The position numbers and the translations under genes are program-made. Positions 25,005-32,974 of a stretch of DNA of 49,133 bases are shown here, in pieces. The notes under the pieces are model-generated. The model made no database searches and was not told the DNA's origin. It saw only the letters and a list, made by a program, of their open reading frames with translations. Source of the DNA: Lachnoclostridium sp. (GTDB lineage: Bacteria; Bacteroidota; Bacteroidia; Bacteroidales; Muribaculaceae); assembly GCA_023667185.1 (NCBI GenBank), contig JAMPAP010000001.1:116096-165228 (forward strand). The letters run 5' to 3'. Positions within the stretch are counted from its first letter, which is position 1. Each line of letters opens with the position of its first letter.

Positions 25005-26390
25005 TTACTTTTGAGTGACGGCCTCTACGATGGCGGGGAGCTCATTGACCATGTCGCCGGCGCCGAGCGTCAACAGGATGTCAAAGTTACGATTTTTCAA
25101 CAAGTTTGGCAACTTTTCTTTAGGAATCATCGTAATATCCTGCATTTTCATCTCGCGAGCGATGGTGGCGGTGGAGATTCCCTCGATAGGTTTCTCACGG
25201 GCAGGGTAGAGGTCAACAAGTATCACGGAGTCAGCCTTGTCAAGAGCTGCAGCAAACTCCGAGGCGAAGTCGCGGGTGCGGGTGTAGAGATGGGGCTGGA
25301 AAGCCACGGTAAGGTTACGGCCGGGATAGAGGGCGCGTACCGAGTCAATTGATGTGGCGATTTCCCGGGGATGATGGGCGTAGTCATCGATAATCACACG
25401 GCCATCGGCGCCCGGCTCCTTGAGCCATGTCTCGAAGCGGCGCTTGATGCCCTGATAAGAGCTGATGGCCTCGCGGATGGTCTCGGCATCGAAGCCGCCC
25501 GAGAGGGTGACGGCTGCGGCTGCGGCTACAGCATTCTCGATATTGATTTCCACGGGCACGCCGAGATTTACGTTGCGGATGGTGCCGAGCGGAGTGACTA
25601 TATCAAAGGTAATGGTGCCAGGCTCGCGGCGTATGTAAGAGGCATGGAAGTCGCCCTTGTCGCGGGAATAAGTGTAGACCTTGACATCCTTGCCGGGACG
25701 TGGCTTGAGCTTGAGCCCTTCGTGGATTATCAGCGAACCGCCGGGCTGGATGAGCTCGGTGAAATGGGCAAACGATTCGAGGTAGGCTTCCTCAGTGCCG
25801 TAGACGTCAAGATGGTCAGGATCAGTGGCAGTAATGACGGCAACGGTAGGGGAGAGGTGGTGGAATGAGCGGTCAAACTCATCGGCCTCGATAACGGTAA
25901 GCGACGACGAGGGTGAGAGCAGAAAGTTGCTATCGTAGTTCTTGAGGATACCTCCGAGGAAAGCGTTGCAACCTATTGAGCCGGAGTGAAGTATGTGAGC
26001 TGCCATCGACGAGGTAGTAGTCTTCCCATGAGTTCCGGCAAAGCAAAGGCTACGGCTGGCGCGGGTGACAAGGCCGAGCACCTCGGCGCGTTTCATGATC
26101 TTATGGCCTGCTGAGCGGAAATATTCGAGTATGGGGAGGTCAGAGGGTACGGCGGGAGTGTAGACCACTAGAGTATCTTCCGGGTTACGGAAAGGAGCAG
26201 GGATAGTGTCGGCATCGGGCAGGAATGTCATCTCCACACCCTCATGCTCAAGAGCTTGTGTCAGTTCTGACGGTGTAAGATCATAGCCGGCCACTTTCTT
26301 TCCGAGAGAGAGGAAATATCTTTCGAGGGCTGCCATGCCGATACCGCCGGCTCCCACGAAATAAACATTCTTTATATCATTAATATTCAT
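25005..26390 (-). CDS. murC: UDP-N-acetylmuramate--L-alanine ligase MurC
   Basis: Cytoplasmic ATP-dependent ligase that adds L-alanine to UDP-MurNAc, the first amino-acid step of the peptidoglycan stem. It has 461 residues with the Rossmann opening NVYFVGAGGIGMAALERYF typical of MurC, the P-loop FAGTHGKTTTSSMAAHIL (around residue 120), VIEADEFDRSF, and the substrate segment YAHHPREI. Three Mur ligase domains are complete. It lies 13 bases after murG and 15 bases before ftsQ in the dcw operon. Confidence 0.96.
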   Translation of the reverse strand: MNINDIKNVYFVGAGGIGMAALERYFLSLGKKVAGYDLTPSELTQALEHEGVEMTFLPDADTIPAPFRNPEDTLVVYTPAVPSDLPILEYFRSAGHKIMKRAEVLGLVTRASRSLCFAGTHGKTTTSSMAAHILHSGSIGCNAFLGGILKNYDSNFLLSPSSSLTVIEADEFDRSFHHLSPTVAVITATDPDHLDVYGTEEAYLESFAHFTELIQPGGSLIIHEGLKLKPRPGKDVKVYTYSRDKGDFHASYIRREPGTITFDIVTPLGTIRNVNLGVPVEINIENAVAAAAAVTLSGGFDAETIREAISSYQGIKRRFETWLKEPGADGRVIIDDYAHHPREIATSIDSVRALYPGRNLTVAFQPHLYTRTRDFASEFAAALDKADSVILVDLYPAREKPIEGISTATIAREMKMQDITMIPKEKLPNLLKNRNFDILLTLGAGDMVNELPAIVEAVTQK

Positions 26391-26402
26391 ACCGATATGT
26401 TT

Positions 26403-27503
26403 TTAATGGTTTTTACTTAGGATGTCGTTTACAATAGAGACTATGCGCGCGGCCGAGTCGCGCAGAGCCATCGCCGAGGCATTACGGCTCATCTCCTGGC
26501 GGCGATTCTCGTCGCGGATCAGCTCGGGAATAAGCACCGGGAGCTTCTCGGCAGCATCGCGGTCGAGCACCATCACGGCAGCTCCACGGCTGGCGAGTGA
26601 CTCGGCATTATGACGCTGATGATCCTCGGCAACGTTGGGCGACGGCACGAGTACGGCCGGAATGCCGAGGTTCTGGAGTTCGGAAATCGTGCCGGCTCCG
26701 GCACGAGCCACCACCAGGTCAGCCGCACGGTAAGCCACAGCCATGTCATCGACAAAGGTCAGAGCCTTGACGCCGTGACGTCCGGAGGCCATAGCCTGAA
26801 ATTCGTCAGCACCATAGCGGCCTGTCTGCCACAGAAGCTGGATGCCGTCGCGCTCAAGTGCGGGGAGCGACTTGGCCGTAGCTTCGTTTATAGTACGGGC
26901 GCCGAGGCTGCCTCCGGTGACAAACACCAGCGGCTTATCCTTACTGAAACCGAGCTTATCCTTAGCTTCCTCGCGGGTGAGGGCACACTGCTCGAGGGCT
27001 GCGCGGACGGGGTTGCCGGTAAGAATAATCTTGTCAGCAGGGAAGAAGCGGTCAAGCCCTTCGTAAGCCACGCATATCGCATCAGCCTTGGCTGCAAGAA
27101 GCTTATTGGTCACGCCGGGATAAGAGTTTTGTTCCTGAATAAGGGTGGGGATGCCGCGACGTTGGGCCTCGCGCAGGATAGGACCTGAGGCATATCCGCC
27201 CACACCTATGGCAATGTCAGGGCGGAAGTCGCCTACAATATTGTAAGCTTTGATAAGGCTTTTGCCCAACTTCCAAAGCACCGGGATGTTTCGCCATAGC
27301 TTCTTGCGGTCAAATCCGGCCACGGGCAGCCCTACGATATCGTATCCGGCGGCGGGCACACGCTCCATCTCCATGCGGTTGTCTGCCCCGACAAACAAGA
27401 TATTCACATCAGGGTCAGCCTCGCGCAGGGCATTGGCTATCGACAGTGCAGGGAATATGTGACCTCCTGTGCCGCCTCCGCTTATCAGTACGTTATAACT
27501 CAT
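26403..27503 (-). CDS. murG: Undecaprenyldiphospho-muramoylpentapeptide GlcNAc transferase MurG
   Basis: GT28 glycosyltransferase that adds GlcNAc from UDP-GlcNAc to lipid I, giving lipid II on the inner face of the cytoplasmic membrane. The 366 residues show the N-terminal glycine loop ISGGGTGGHIFPALSIA, GVGGYASGP, LIQEQNSYPGVTNKLL, and the C-terminal donor site VTGGSLGARTIN with ARAGAGTISEL. It follows ftsW, with a 23-base tandem duplication between them, and precedes murC by 12 bases. Confidence 0.96.
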   Translation of the reverse strand: MSYNVLISGGGTGGHIFPALSIANALREADPDVNILFVGADNRMEMERVPAAGYDIVGLPVAGFDRKKLWRNIPVLWKLGKSLIKAYNIVGDFRPDIAIGVGGYASGPILREAQRRGIPTLIQEQNSYPGVTNKLLAAKADAICVAYEGLDRFFPADKIILTGNPVRAALEQCALTREEAKDKLGFSKDKPLVFVTGGSLGARTINEATAKSLPALERDGIQLLWQTGRYGADEFQAMASGRHGVKALTFVDDMAVAYRAADLVVARAGAGTISELQNLGIPAVLVPSPNVAEDHQRHNAESLASRGAAVMVLDRDAAEKLPVLIPELIRDENRRQEMSRNASAMALRDSAARIVSIVNDILSKNH

Positions 27504-27513
27504 CTCTCACATT

Positions 27514-27559
27514 TTATAATTGCATGGGGTTCTGGCTTATAATTGCATGGGGTTCTGGC
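27514..27559. repeat. Perfect 23-bp tandem duplication at the ftsW 3' end
   Basis: TTATAATTGCATGGGGTTCTGGC occurs twice head to tail (27514-27536 and 27537-27559; the unit slightly exceeds 20 bases only in total). The copy at 27537-27559 encodes the last codons and stop of ftsW; the other lies after that stop, toward murG. Confidence 0.8.
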
Positions 27560-28802
27560 CGCCGAAGTTTTCGGGCAGAGCCTCCATTTCGTCCTTAATT
27601 TCACGGTTTTTATTGCCTTGCCGGGTCGACGTTCGACTGACGCTCAGCATGATGCCGAAAGCCAACGCCGTGACGGCTATTGACGTACCGCCCTTGGATA
27701 TCAATGGCAAGGGCTGGCCTGACACGGGGAACACCCCGGTGACGATACCCATGTGAAACAGTGCCTGAAATGCTATCATGATGGCCATTCCCATCACGAG
27801 CAGGGCAGGGTAGGTCCTGTTACACCGCGAGGCGATACCGGCAGCGCGCCCAAGCAGCCACAGATATAATACCAGTACCAGCACTCCGCCAAGCAGACCT
27901 GTCTCCTCGATTACGATAGCATAGATATAGTCAGAGAAGGCGAGGGGTAGGCGAGAGGCCTCGCGGGAGTTGCCGGGGCCTTTGCCGTAGACTCCACCAT
28001 TGGCCTGAGCCATATATGAGTACATTTCCTGGCGGTTAGTGGCATCAATAGGCATCTCATACTTTGGAGCCGACTTGTCAGCGAATCGCTCCACACGGGC
28101 TTTCCAAGTCTCCCAACGGTTTTCGCCATCATCGTCCTTGACAAATCCCATGAATATCACTCCACACAGGGCAAGCGTGCCGGCCACTATGGCGAGATGC
28201 TTGAACTTCACTCCGCCTACGGTCATCATTGAAAAACTGATGGCTACAAGGAGGATAGTATTGGTAAGGCCTTGCTTTACGAGCAAGCCGCTGAGTATCA
28301 GCATCACTATTGACGCTATCTGCACACCCGTGGTAGTTATACCGAGCTCCTTGGGGTTCTGGTTCCAGGTCATGACAAGAGCTATGAGCAGCACGGCCGA
28401 GAGCTTGACCATCTCAGCCGGATATATGCCTATGCCGAGGATAGTCAGGGAGCGTCGAGCACCGTTGACCACGTCGCCAAAAAACATCACATACAGCATC
28501 ATGCACACTGACACGAGCGCAAAAATGATAGTAAACGGGATGACGTCACTATAATGGCGGCGGGAGATAAACCATACGATACCGAAACCTCCGAGGAGCA
28601 TCACGATGTGACGCACCACCGGGCCGATTACTCCTAACGACGACGAGGCAACCTCGCGCGAGGAGGCACTGTAGAGCTCGATAATCGAGATCAGACACAG
28701 GGCAATGTAGATACCCCAGATATGCTTGTCACCTGATGCGAGTGCCGCGGGCTTGGCGGGCATCGTCTCTTCAGCAGGGACTGTAGGATTGGCGTTTTCC
28801 AT
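27537..28802 (-). CDS. ftsW: Lipid II polymerase / division protein FtsW
   Basis: SEDS-family glycosyltransferase that polymerises lipid II into glycan strands at the septum, in complex with FtsI. The 421-residue protein has about ten hydrophobic segments beginning at residue 29 and the SEDS signatures FGDVVNGARRSLTILGIGIYPAEMVKLSAVL in TM4/loop, and GLLGGVLVLVLYLWLLGRA. The C-terminal segment FPVSGQPLPLISKGGTSIAVTALAFG is also present. The N-terminal 25 residues are cytoplasmic, Pro/Ala-rich. The last six residues are duplicated at DNA level just after the stop. Position between murD and murG is canonical. Confidence 0.95.
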   Translation of the reverse strand: MENANPTVPAEETMPAKPAALASGDKHIWGIYIALCLISIIELYSASSREVASSSLGVIGPVVRHIVMLLGGFGIVWFISRRHYSDVIPFTIIFALVSVCMMLYVMFFGDVVNGARRSLTILGIGIYPAEMVKLSAVLLIALVMTWNQNPKELGITTTGVQIASIVMLILSGLLVKQGLTNTILLVAISFSMMTVGGVKFKHLAIVAGTLALCGVIFMGFVKDDDGENRWETWKARVERFADKSAPKYEMPIDATNRQEMYSYMAQANGGVYGKGPGNSREASRLPLAFSDYIYAIVIEETGLLGGVLVLVLYLWLLGRAAGIASRCNRTYPALLVMGMAIMIAFQALFHMGIVTGVFPVSGQPLPLISKGGTSIAVTALAFGIMLSVSRTSTRQGNKNREIKDEMEALPENFGGQNPMQL

Positions 28803-28828
28803 TTTTTCAGAGAGATTACAGAGTGTTT

Positions 28829-30190
28829 TTATTTTAGTGATTTTACGGCCTCCTTGAATTTACGGCCGCGATCCTCGTATGACGTGAAGAGGTCAAAGCT
28901 TGCACAGCAGGGGGAGAGAAGCACGGTGTCACCCTCGGAGGCGAGCTCGCGGCAGGCGGCCACAGCATCCTCAAGTGAGTGGGTGTCACGTATCTCGGGC
29001 ACCTTGCCGGTGAAGAAGTCGAGCAGCTTGGCGTTATCCTTGCCCATGCAGACGATAGCCTTCACTTTGCGGCGCACAAGTGGCTCTATTTCAGTATAGT
29101 CGTTGCCTTTATCCTTACCGCCGAGAATCAGCACAGTATTCTCGGGGACTGACTCAAGGGCATACCAGCAGGAGTTGACATTCGTGGCTTTGGAATCGTT
29201 GATATAACGCACACCGTCCACCGTGGCCACATACTCGAGGCGGTGTTCCACTCCCTCAAAGTCAGCGAGCGAGCGACGTATCTCCTCCTTGTCAATGTCA
29301 AGCAGGCAGGCGGAGAGTCCGGCGGCCATGGAGTTGTAGAGGTTATGCAGGCCGTTGAGCGACAGCTCGGCGCGCGGCATACGCATATTCTCCACGGGGG
29401 TATCGAATATTAGCTCCTCCTCGTCGTCCACCCAGGCGCGGGTTCCATCCTCGCGATGCTCGGCAAAGGGGAGCTTGATGGCCTCGATATGGAGCTGCTC
29501 TATCTGGCGGGTGATCACGGGGTCATCCTGCCAGTAGATGAAGGCATCAGTAGAGGTCATATTGTTGAGAATGCGGAACTTGGCCTTTACGTAATTATCC
29601 ATATTATAATCGTAGCGGTCAAGATGGTCAGGGGTGATATTGAGTATCACGGCCACGTTGGCCTTAAACTCATACATATTCTCAAGCTGGAAACTTGAAA
29701 GCTCGATTACATATACATCGTGATGCTCACGGGCTACCTGCAGGGCAAGGCTGCGGCCGACGTTTCCGGCGAGACCTACGTTTATGCCGGCGTCGCGGAG
29801 GATATGGTAGGTGAGTAGGGTAGTGGTAGTCTTGCCATTGGAGCCGGTGATACACACCATGCGGGCATCAGTGTACCGGCCGGCAAATTCTATCTCGGAA
29901 ATCACGGGAATACCTTTCTCGGCGATAGCTTTCATCACGGGAGTGGTAGGGGCGATGCCCGGGCTCTTGACCACCTCATCGGCCGAGAGAATCTTATCCA
30001 TGGAATGTCCACCCTCCTCCCAGCTGATGCCCTCGGCATCAAGCATGGCAGCATAGTGAGGCGACACCTTGCCGAAGTCGCTCAGAAACACGTCCATCCC
30101 TTTGTCCTTGCCGAGGATGGCGGCACCTACACCGCTTTCACCACCGCCAAGCACCACAAGGCGTTTCTTATCTTTATCAGTATTATTCAT
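28829..30190 (-). CDS. murD: UDP-N-acetylmuramoyl-L-alanine--D-glutamate ligase MurD
   Basis: Cytoplasmic ligase that adds D-glutamate to UDP-MurNAc-L-Ala with ATP. The 453 residues include an N-terminal Rossmann segment (LVVLGGGESGVGAAILGK), the P-loop CITGSNGKTTTTLLTYHIL (around residue 115), LSSFQLENM, NITPDHLDRY, and the C-terminal FEGVEHRLEYV...YINDSKATN that marks MurD. It starts one base after the end of mraY, implying coupled translation, and precedes ftsW. Confidence 0.96.
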   Translation of the reverse strand: MNNTDKDKKRLVVLGGGESGVGAAILGKDKGMDVFLSDFGKVSPHYAAMLDAEGISWEEGGHSMDKILSADEVVKSPGIAPTTPVMKAIAEKGIPVISEIEFAGRYTDARMVCITGSNGKTTTTLLTYHILRDAGINVGLAGNVGRSLALQVAREHHDVYVIELSSFQLENMYEFKANVAVILNITPDHLDRYDYNMDNYVKAKFRILNNMTSTDAFIYWQDDPVITRQIEQLHIEAIKLPFAEHREDGTRAWVDDEEELIFDTPVENMRMPRAELSLNGLHNLYNSMAAGLSACLLDIDKEEIRRSLADFEGVEHRLEYVATVDGVRYINDSKATNVNSCWYALESVPENTVLILGGKDKGNDYTEIEPLVRRKVKAIVCMGKDNAKLLDFFTGKVPEIRDTHSLEDAVAACRELASEGDTVLLSPCCASFDLFTSYEDRGRKFKEAVKSLK

Positions 30191-30191
30191 A

Positions 30192-31451
30192 TTATCGTAT
30201 TTTCAGAGTTACAAAAGTTATGGCTGCGAGGAGAATTCCTATAATCCAGAAGCGTGTGACGATCTTGGGCTCGGGGATGGCTCGGGCGGGTGCCTGAATC
30301 AGAGCCTGAATAGTGCCGCCATCTTTCTGGAAGTGGTGATGGAGAGGAGTCATCTTGAATATGCGGTGGCCTGCTCCGTAGCGGCGCTTGGTAATCTTGA
30401 ACCATGCCACCTGCACCATCACGCTGACATCCTCCACAAAGAAGATGGCACAGAGCAGCGGAAGCAGTAACTCCTTGTGAATCAGGATGGCAAAGACTGC
30501 GATAACACCGCCTATGGTGAGCGACCCTGTATCGCCCATAAACACCTGAGCCGGATAAGCATTATACCACAGGAAGCCGATGAGAGCACCTATGAAAGCG
30601 CTCATATACACCACGAGCTCCGACGACTGCGGTATATACATGATATTCAGGTAATGAGAGTATATAATGTTGCCTCCGAGATAGGCCATTATCGCCAAAG
30701 CCACACAAATGATGGCTGAGGTGCCTGCGCAGAGACCGTCAAGCCCGTCAGTAAGGTTGGCGCCGTTGCTTGTTGCGGTCACAGCGAAGATCACCACGAA
30801 AATAAAGAGTGCCCAGCCACCGGTCTCAGCATAGCGACCCATCCACTGCGTGAGCGACGAGTAGTCGAAGTTGTTGTTTTTGACAAAGGGAATGGTAGTC
30901 TGGGTTGTCTTCACATCCTCAGGAGTATACACTACCGTAACTTCACCGTCTACATCCGACATCGTCTCCACATTCTCGCGCATCGTCACATCAGGGCTCA
31001 GATACATGGTGACACCTACGATAAGCCCGAGGCCCACCTGACCTATGATCTTGAAGCGGCCGTTCATACCCTCCTTGTCGTGACGCGCCACCTTGATATA
31101 ATCGTCAAGAAAACCGATGACGCCGAGCCACACAGTCGACACTAACATCAGTATCATATATACATTTGCCAGATTACCCAGCAACAGGCAGGGCACCAGT
31201 ATCGAAAGGATGATAATGATACCGCCCATGGTGGGTGTACCGGTCTTTTTCATCTGACCTTCAAGGCCGAGGTCACGTATGATCTCGCCCACCTGCATCA
31301 GCTGCAGGCGGTCGATAATCCTACGCCCGATAAAGAGGGCGATGATGAGCGAAAGCATAAAAGCCATGCCGGAGCGGAACGTGATGTATGACATCAGTCG
31401 CGCACCGGGAAAGCCGCTCTGTTGCAGATATTCAAATAGCCAATATAACAT
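30192..31451 (-). CDS. mraY: Phospho-N-acetylmuramoyl-pentapeptide transferase MraY
   Basis: Integral membrane enzyme that transfers phospho-MurNAc-pentapeptide to undecaprenyl phosphate, forming lipid I. The 419-residue protein has about ten membrane segments. It carries the motifs KKTGTPTMGG, the acidic catalytic set in GFLDDYIKV (DD) and NLTDGLDGL, and the C-terminal MTPLHHHFQKDG. An insertion of about 60 residues (about 140-205, TMRENVETMSDVDGEV and onward) sits between membrane helices and makes it longer than the usual 320-360 residues. A similar insert is seen in Bacteroidetes MraY proteins (family knowledge); its role is unclear. Confidence 0.95.
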   Translation of the reverse strand: MLYWLFEYLQQSGFPGARLMSYITFRSGMAFMLSLIIALFIGRRIIDRLQLMQVGEIIRDLGLEGQMKKTGTPTMGGIIIILSILVPCLLLGNLANVYMILMLVSTVWLGVIGFLDDYIKVARHDKEGMNGRFKIIGQVGLGLIVGVTMYLSPDVTMRENVETMSDVDGEVTVVYTPEDVKTTQTTIPFVKNNNFDYSSLTQWMGRYAETGGWALFIFVVIFAVTATSNGANLTDGLDGLCAGTSAIICVALAIMAYLGGNIIYSHYLNIMYIPQSSELVVYMSAFIGALIGFLWYNAYPAQVFMGDTGSLTIGGVIAVFAILIHKELLLPLLCAIFFVEDVSVMVQVAWFKITKRRYGAGHRIFKMTPLHHHFQKDGGTIQALIQAPARAIPEPKIVTRFWIIGILLAAITFVTLKIR

Positions 31452-31458
31452 TCTTCAG

Positions 31459-32931
31459 TTACTTTTTTCCACCCTCGCGGGCAATTATAGCTTTGATCTC
31501 TTCGCGATCGTCAAAATGATGCTTCACGCCCTTGATTTCCTGATAATCCTCGTGGCCTTTGCCGGCAATGAGCACCACGGAGCCGCGCGAGGCCAGCATA
31601 GTAGCAGTAGTGATGGCCTGGCGGCGGTCAGGAATCATCATCGTGCGCGAGAGCTGCTCGTCGTCAAGTCCGGCAGCCATCTGGTCGATGATGTCAGAGG
31701 GATCTTCGTCGCGGGGGTTGTCGCTGGTAAGTATCAATCGCTCAGAGCGCTGGGCGGCTTCACGAGCCATAATGGGACGCTTGCCGTGGTCACGGTTGCC
31801 GCCGGCTCCCACTACGGTGATGATCTCTCCCTGCGGCCCCACCACCTCGCGGATAGCCTCGATGACATTAATTACGGCATCAGGAGTATGGGCATAGTCG
31901 ACGATAGCAGTATATCCCTTGGGGGAATGGAAAGCCTGAAAACGACCGGCCACGGGCACGAGGTTACTCATGTTGCGGAGCACTTCCTCGCGATCCCAGC
32001 CAAGGAGGATGGATGTACCATAGACGGCGGTAAGGTTATAGATATTGAACCGTCCGGTAAACATCAGCTCCACCTCCGTACCATTAAACGAAGCCAGCGT
32101 ACCGTCAAGGCGGCTCTCGACGATGCGGCCACGGAAGTCAGCGTCAGTGCGCAGCGAGTAGTCATAGCGGTGGGCGCGGGTGTTCTGGAGCATTACTGAG
32201 CCGTTGCGGTCATCGATATTGGTAAGAGCGAAAGCTGAGGAGGGGAGACCGTCGAAAAATGACTTCTTGGCGCGCAGATAAGCCTCCACGGTCTTGTGAT
32301 AGTCAAGATGGTCGCGGGTAAGATTGGTAAACACGCCTCCGGCAAAAGTCAGCCCGGCGATGCGGTGCTGATCAGCGGCGTGAGAACTTACCTCCATAGC
32401 AGCGTAGGTGCATCCGGCATCCACCATGCGGCGCAGCAAGGCATTAAGGGATATGGGATCAGGAGTGGTGTGGGTGGATTCGTAGCGTTCCTGATCGATA
32501 TAATTGGCTACGGTGGAGAGCAGTCCGGCCTTATGTCCAAGCAGGCGTGCCATCTCGTAGATGAGAGTGGCGGTAGTGGTCTTGCCGTTAGTGCCGGTGA
32601 CGCCTACGAGCTTGAGCGAGGCCGAGGGGTTGTCGTACCATTGCGAAGCGATATGGCCAAGGGCGATAGCCGACGATGGTACCACGATATATGTGACCGC
32701 AGTCTCAAGCATTTCGGGGAGCTCCTCGCAGACGATGGCTGCGGCACCCTGCTGAGTAGCTCGGCCGATGAAGGCATGGCCGTCGACGTTCACGCCGCGG
32801 ACTGCCACGAAAAGCGAGCGGGGCTCCACGGTACGGGAGTCGGCCGTGATGGAGCTAATCTCTACATTATCAGCATCGCCGATAATCTGCTGTATTTCGA
32901 TCGTTGACAATAACTGTCGGAGTTGTTTCAT
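31459..32931 (-). CDS. murE: UDP-MurNAc-L-Ala-D-Glu--2,6-diaminopimelate ligase MurE
   Basis: Adds the third stem residue to the peptidoglycan precursor. The 490-residue protein has the P-loop VGVTGTNGKTTTATLIYEM (around residue 112) and the Lys-bearing substrate segment. It also carries the DNPR motif (in LTSDNPRDEDPSDII, around residue 404), which in this family marks meso-diaminopimelate specificity rather than lysine. The wall is therefore predicted to be A1gamma type with mDAP. A 19-base AT-palindrome lies just before its ATG; mraY follows 7 bases after its stop. Confidence 0.96.
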   Translation of the reverse strand: MKQLRQLLSTIEIQQIIGDADNVEISSITADSRTVEPRSLFVAVRGVNVDGHAFIGRATQQGAAAIVCEELPEMLETAVTYIVVPSSAIALGHIASQWYDNPSASLKLVGVTGTNGKTTTATLIYEMARLLGHKAGLLSTVANYIDQERYESTHTTPDPISLNALLRRMVDAGCTYAAMEVSSHAADQHRIAGLTFAGGVFTNLTRDHLDYHKTVEAYLRAKKSFFDGLPSSAFALTNIDDRNGSVMLQNTRAHRYDYSLRTDADFRGRIVESRLDGTLASFNGTEVELMFTGRFNIYNLTAVYGTSILLGWDREEVLRNMSNLVPVAGRFQAFHSPKGYTAIVDYAHTPDAVINVIEAIREVVGPQGEIITVVGAGGNRDHGKRPIMAREAAQRSERLILTSDNPRDEDPSDIIDQMAAGLDDEQLSRTMMIPDRRQAITTATMLASRGSVVLIAGKGHEDYQEIKGVKHHFDDREEIKAIIAREGGKK

Positions 32932-32936
32932 ATCTG

Positions 32937-32955
32937 ATTATATATTATATATAAT
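32937..32955. repeat. Perfect AT-only palindrome upstream of murE
   Basis: Nine-base arms around one central base, composed only of A and T. The site is in the 43-base ftsI-murE gap, 5 bases before the murE start. It could be a regulator site or an AT-rich translation-initiation region; no -7 box is apparent. Confidence 0.45.
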
Positions 32956-32974
32956 GTGGTAATTGATGATTCGA

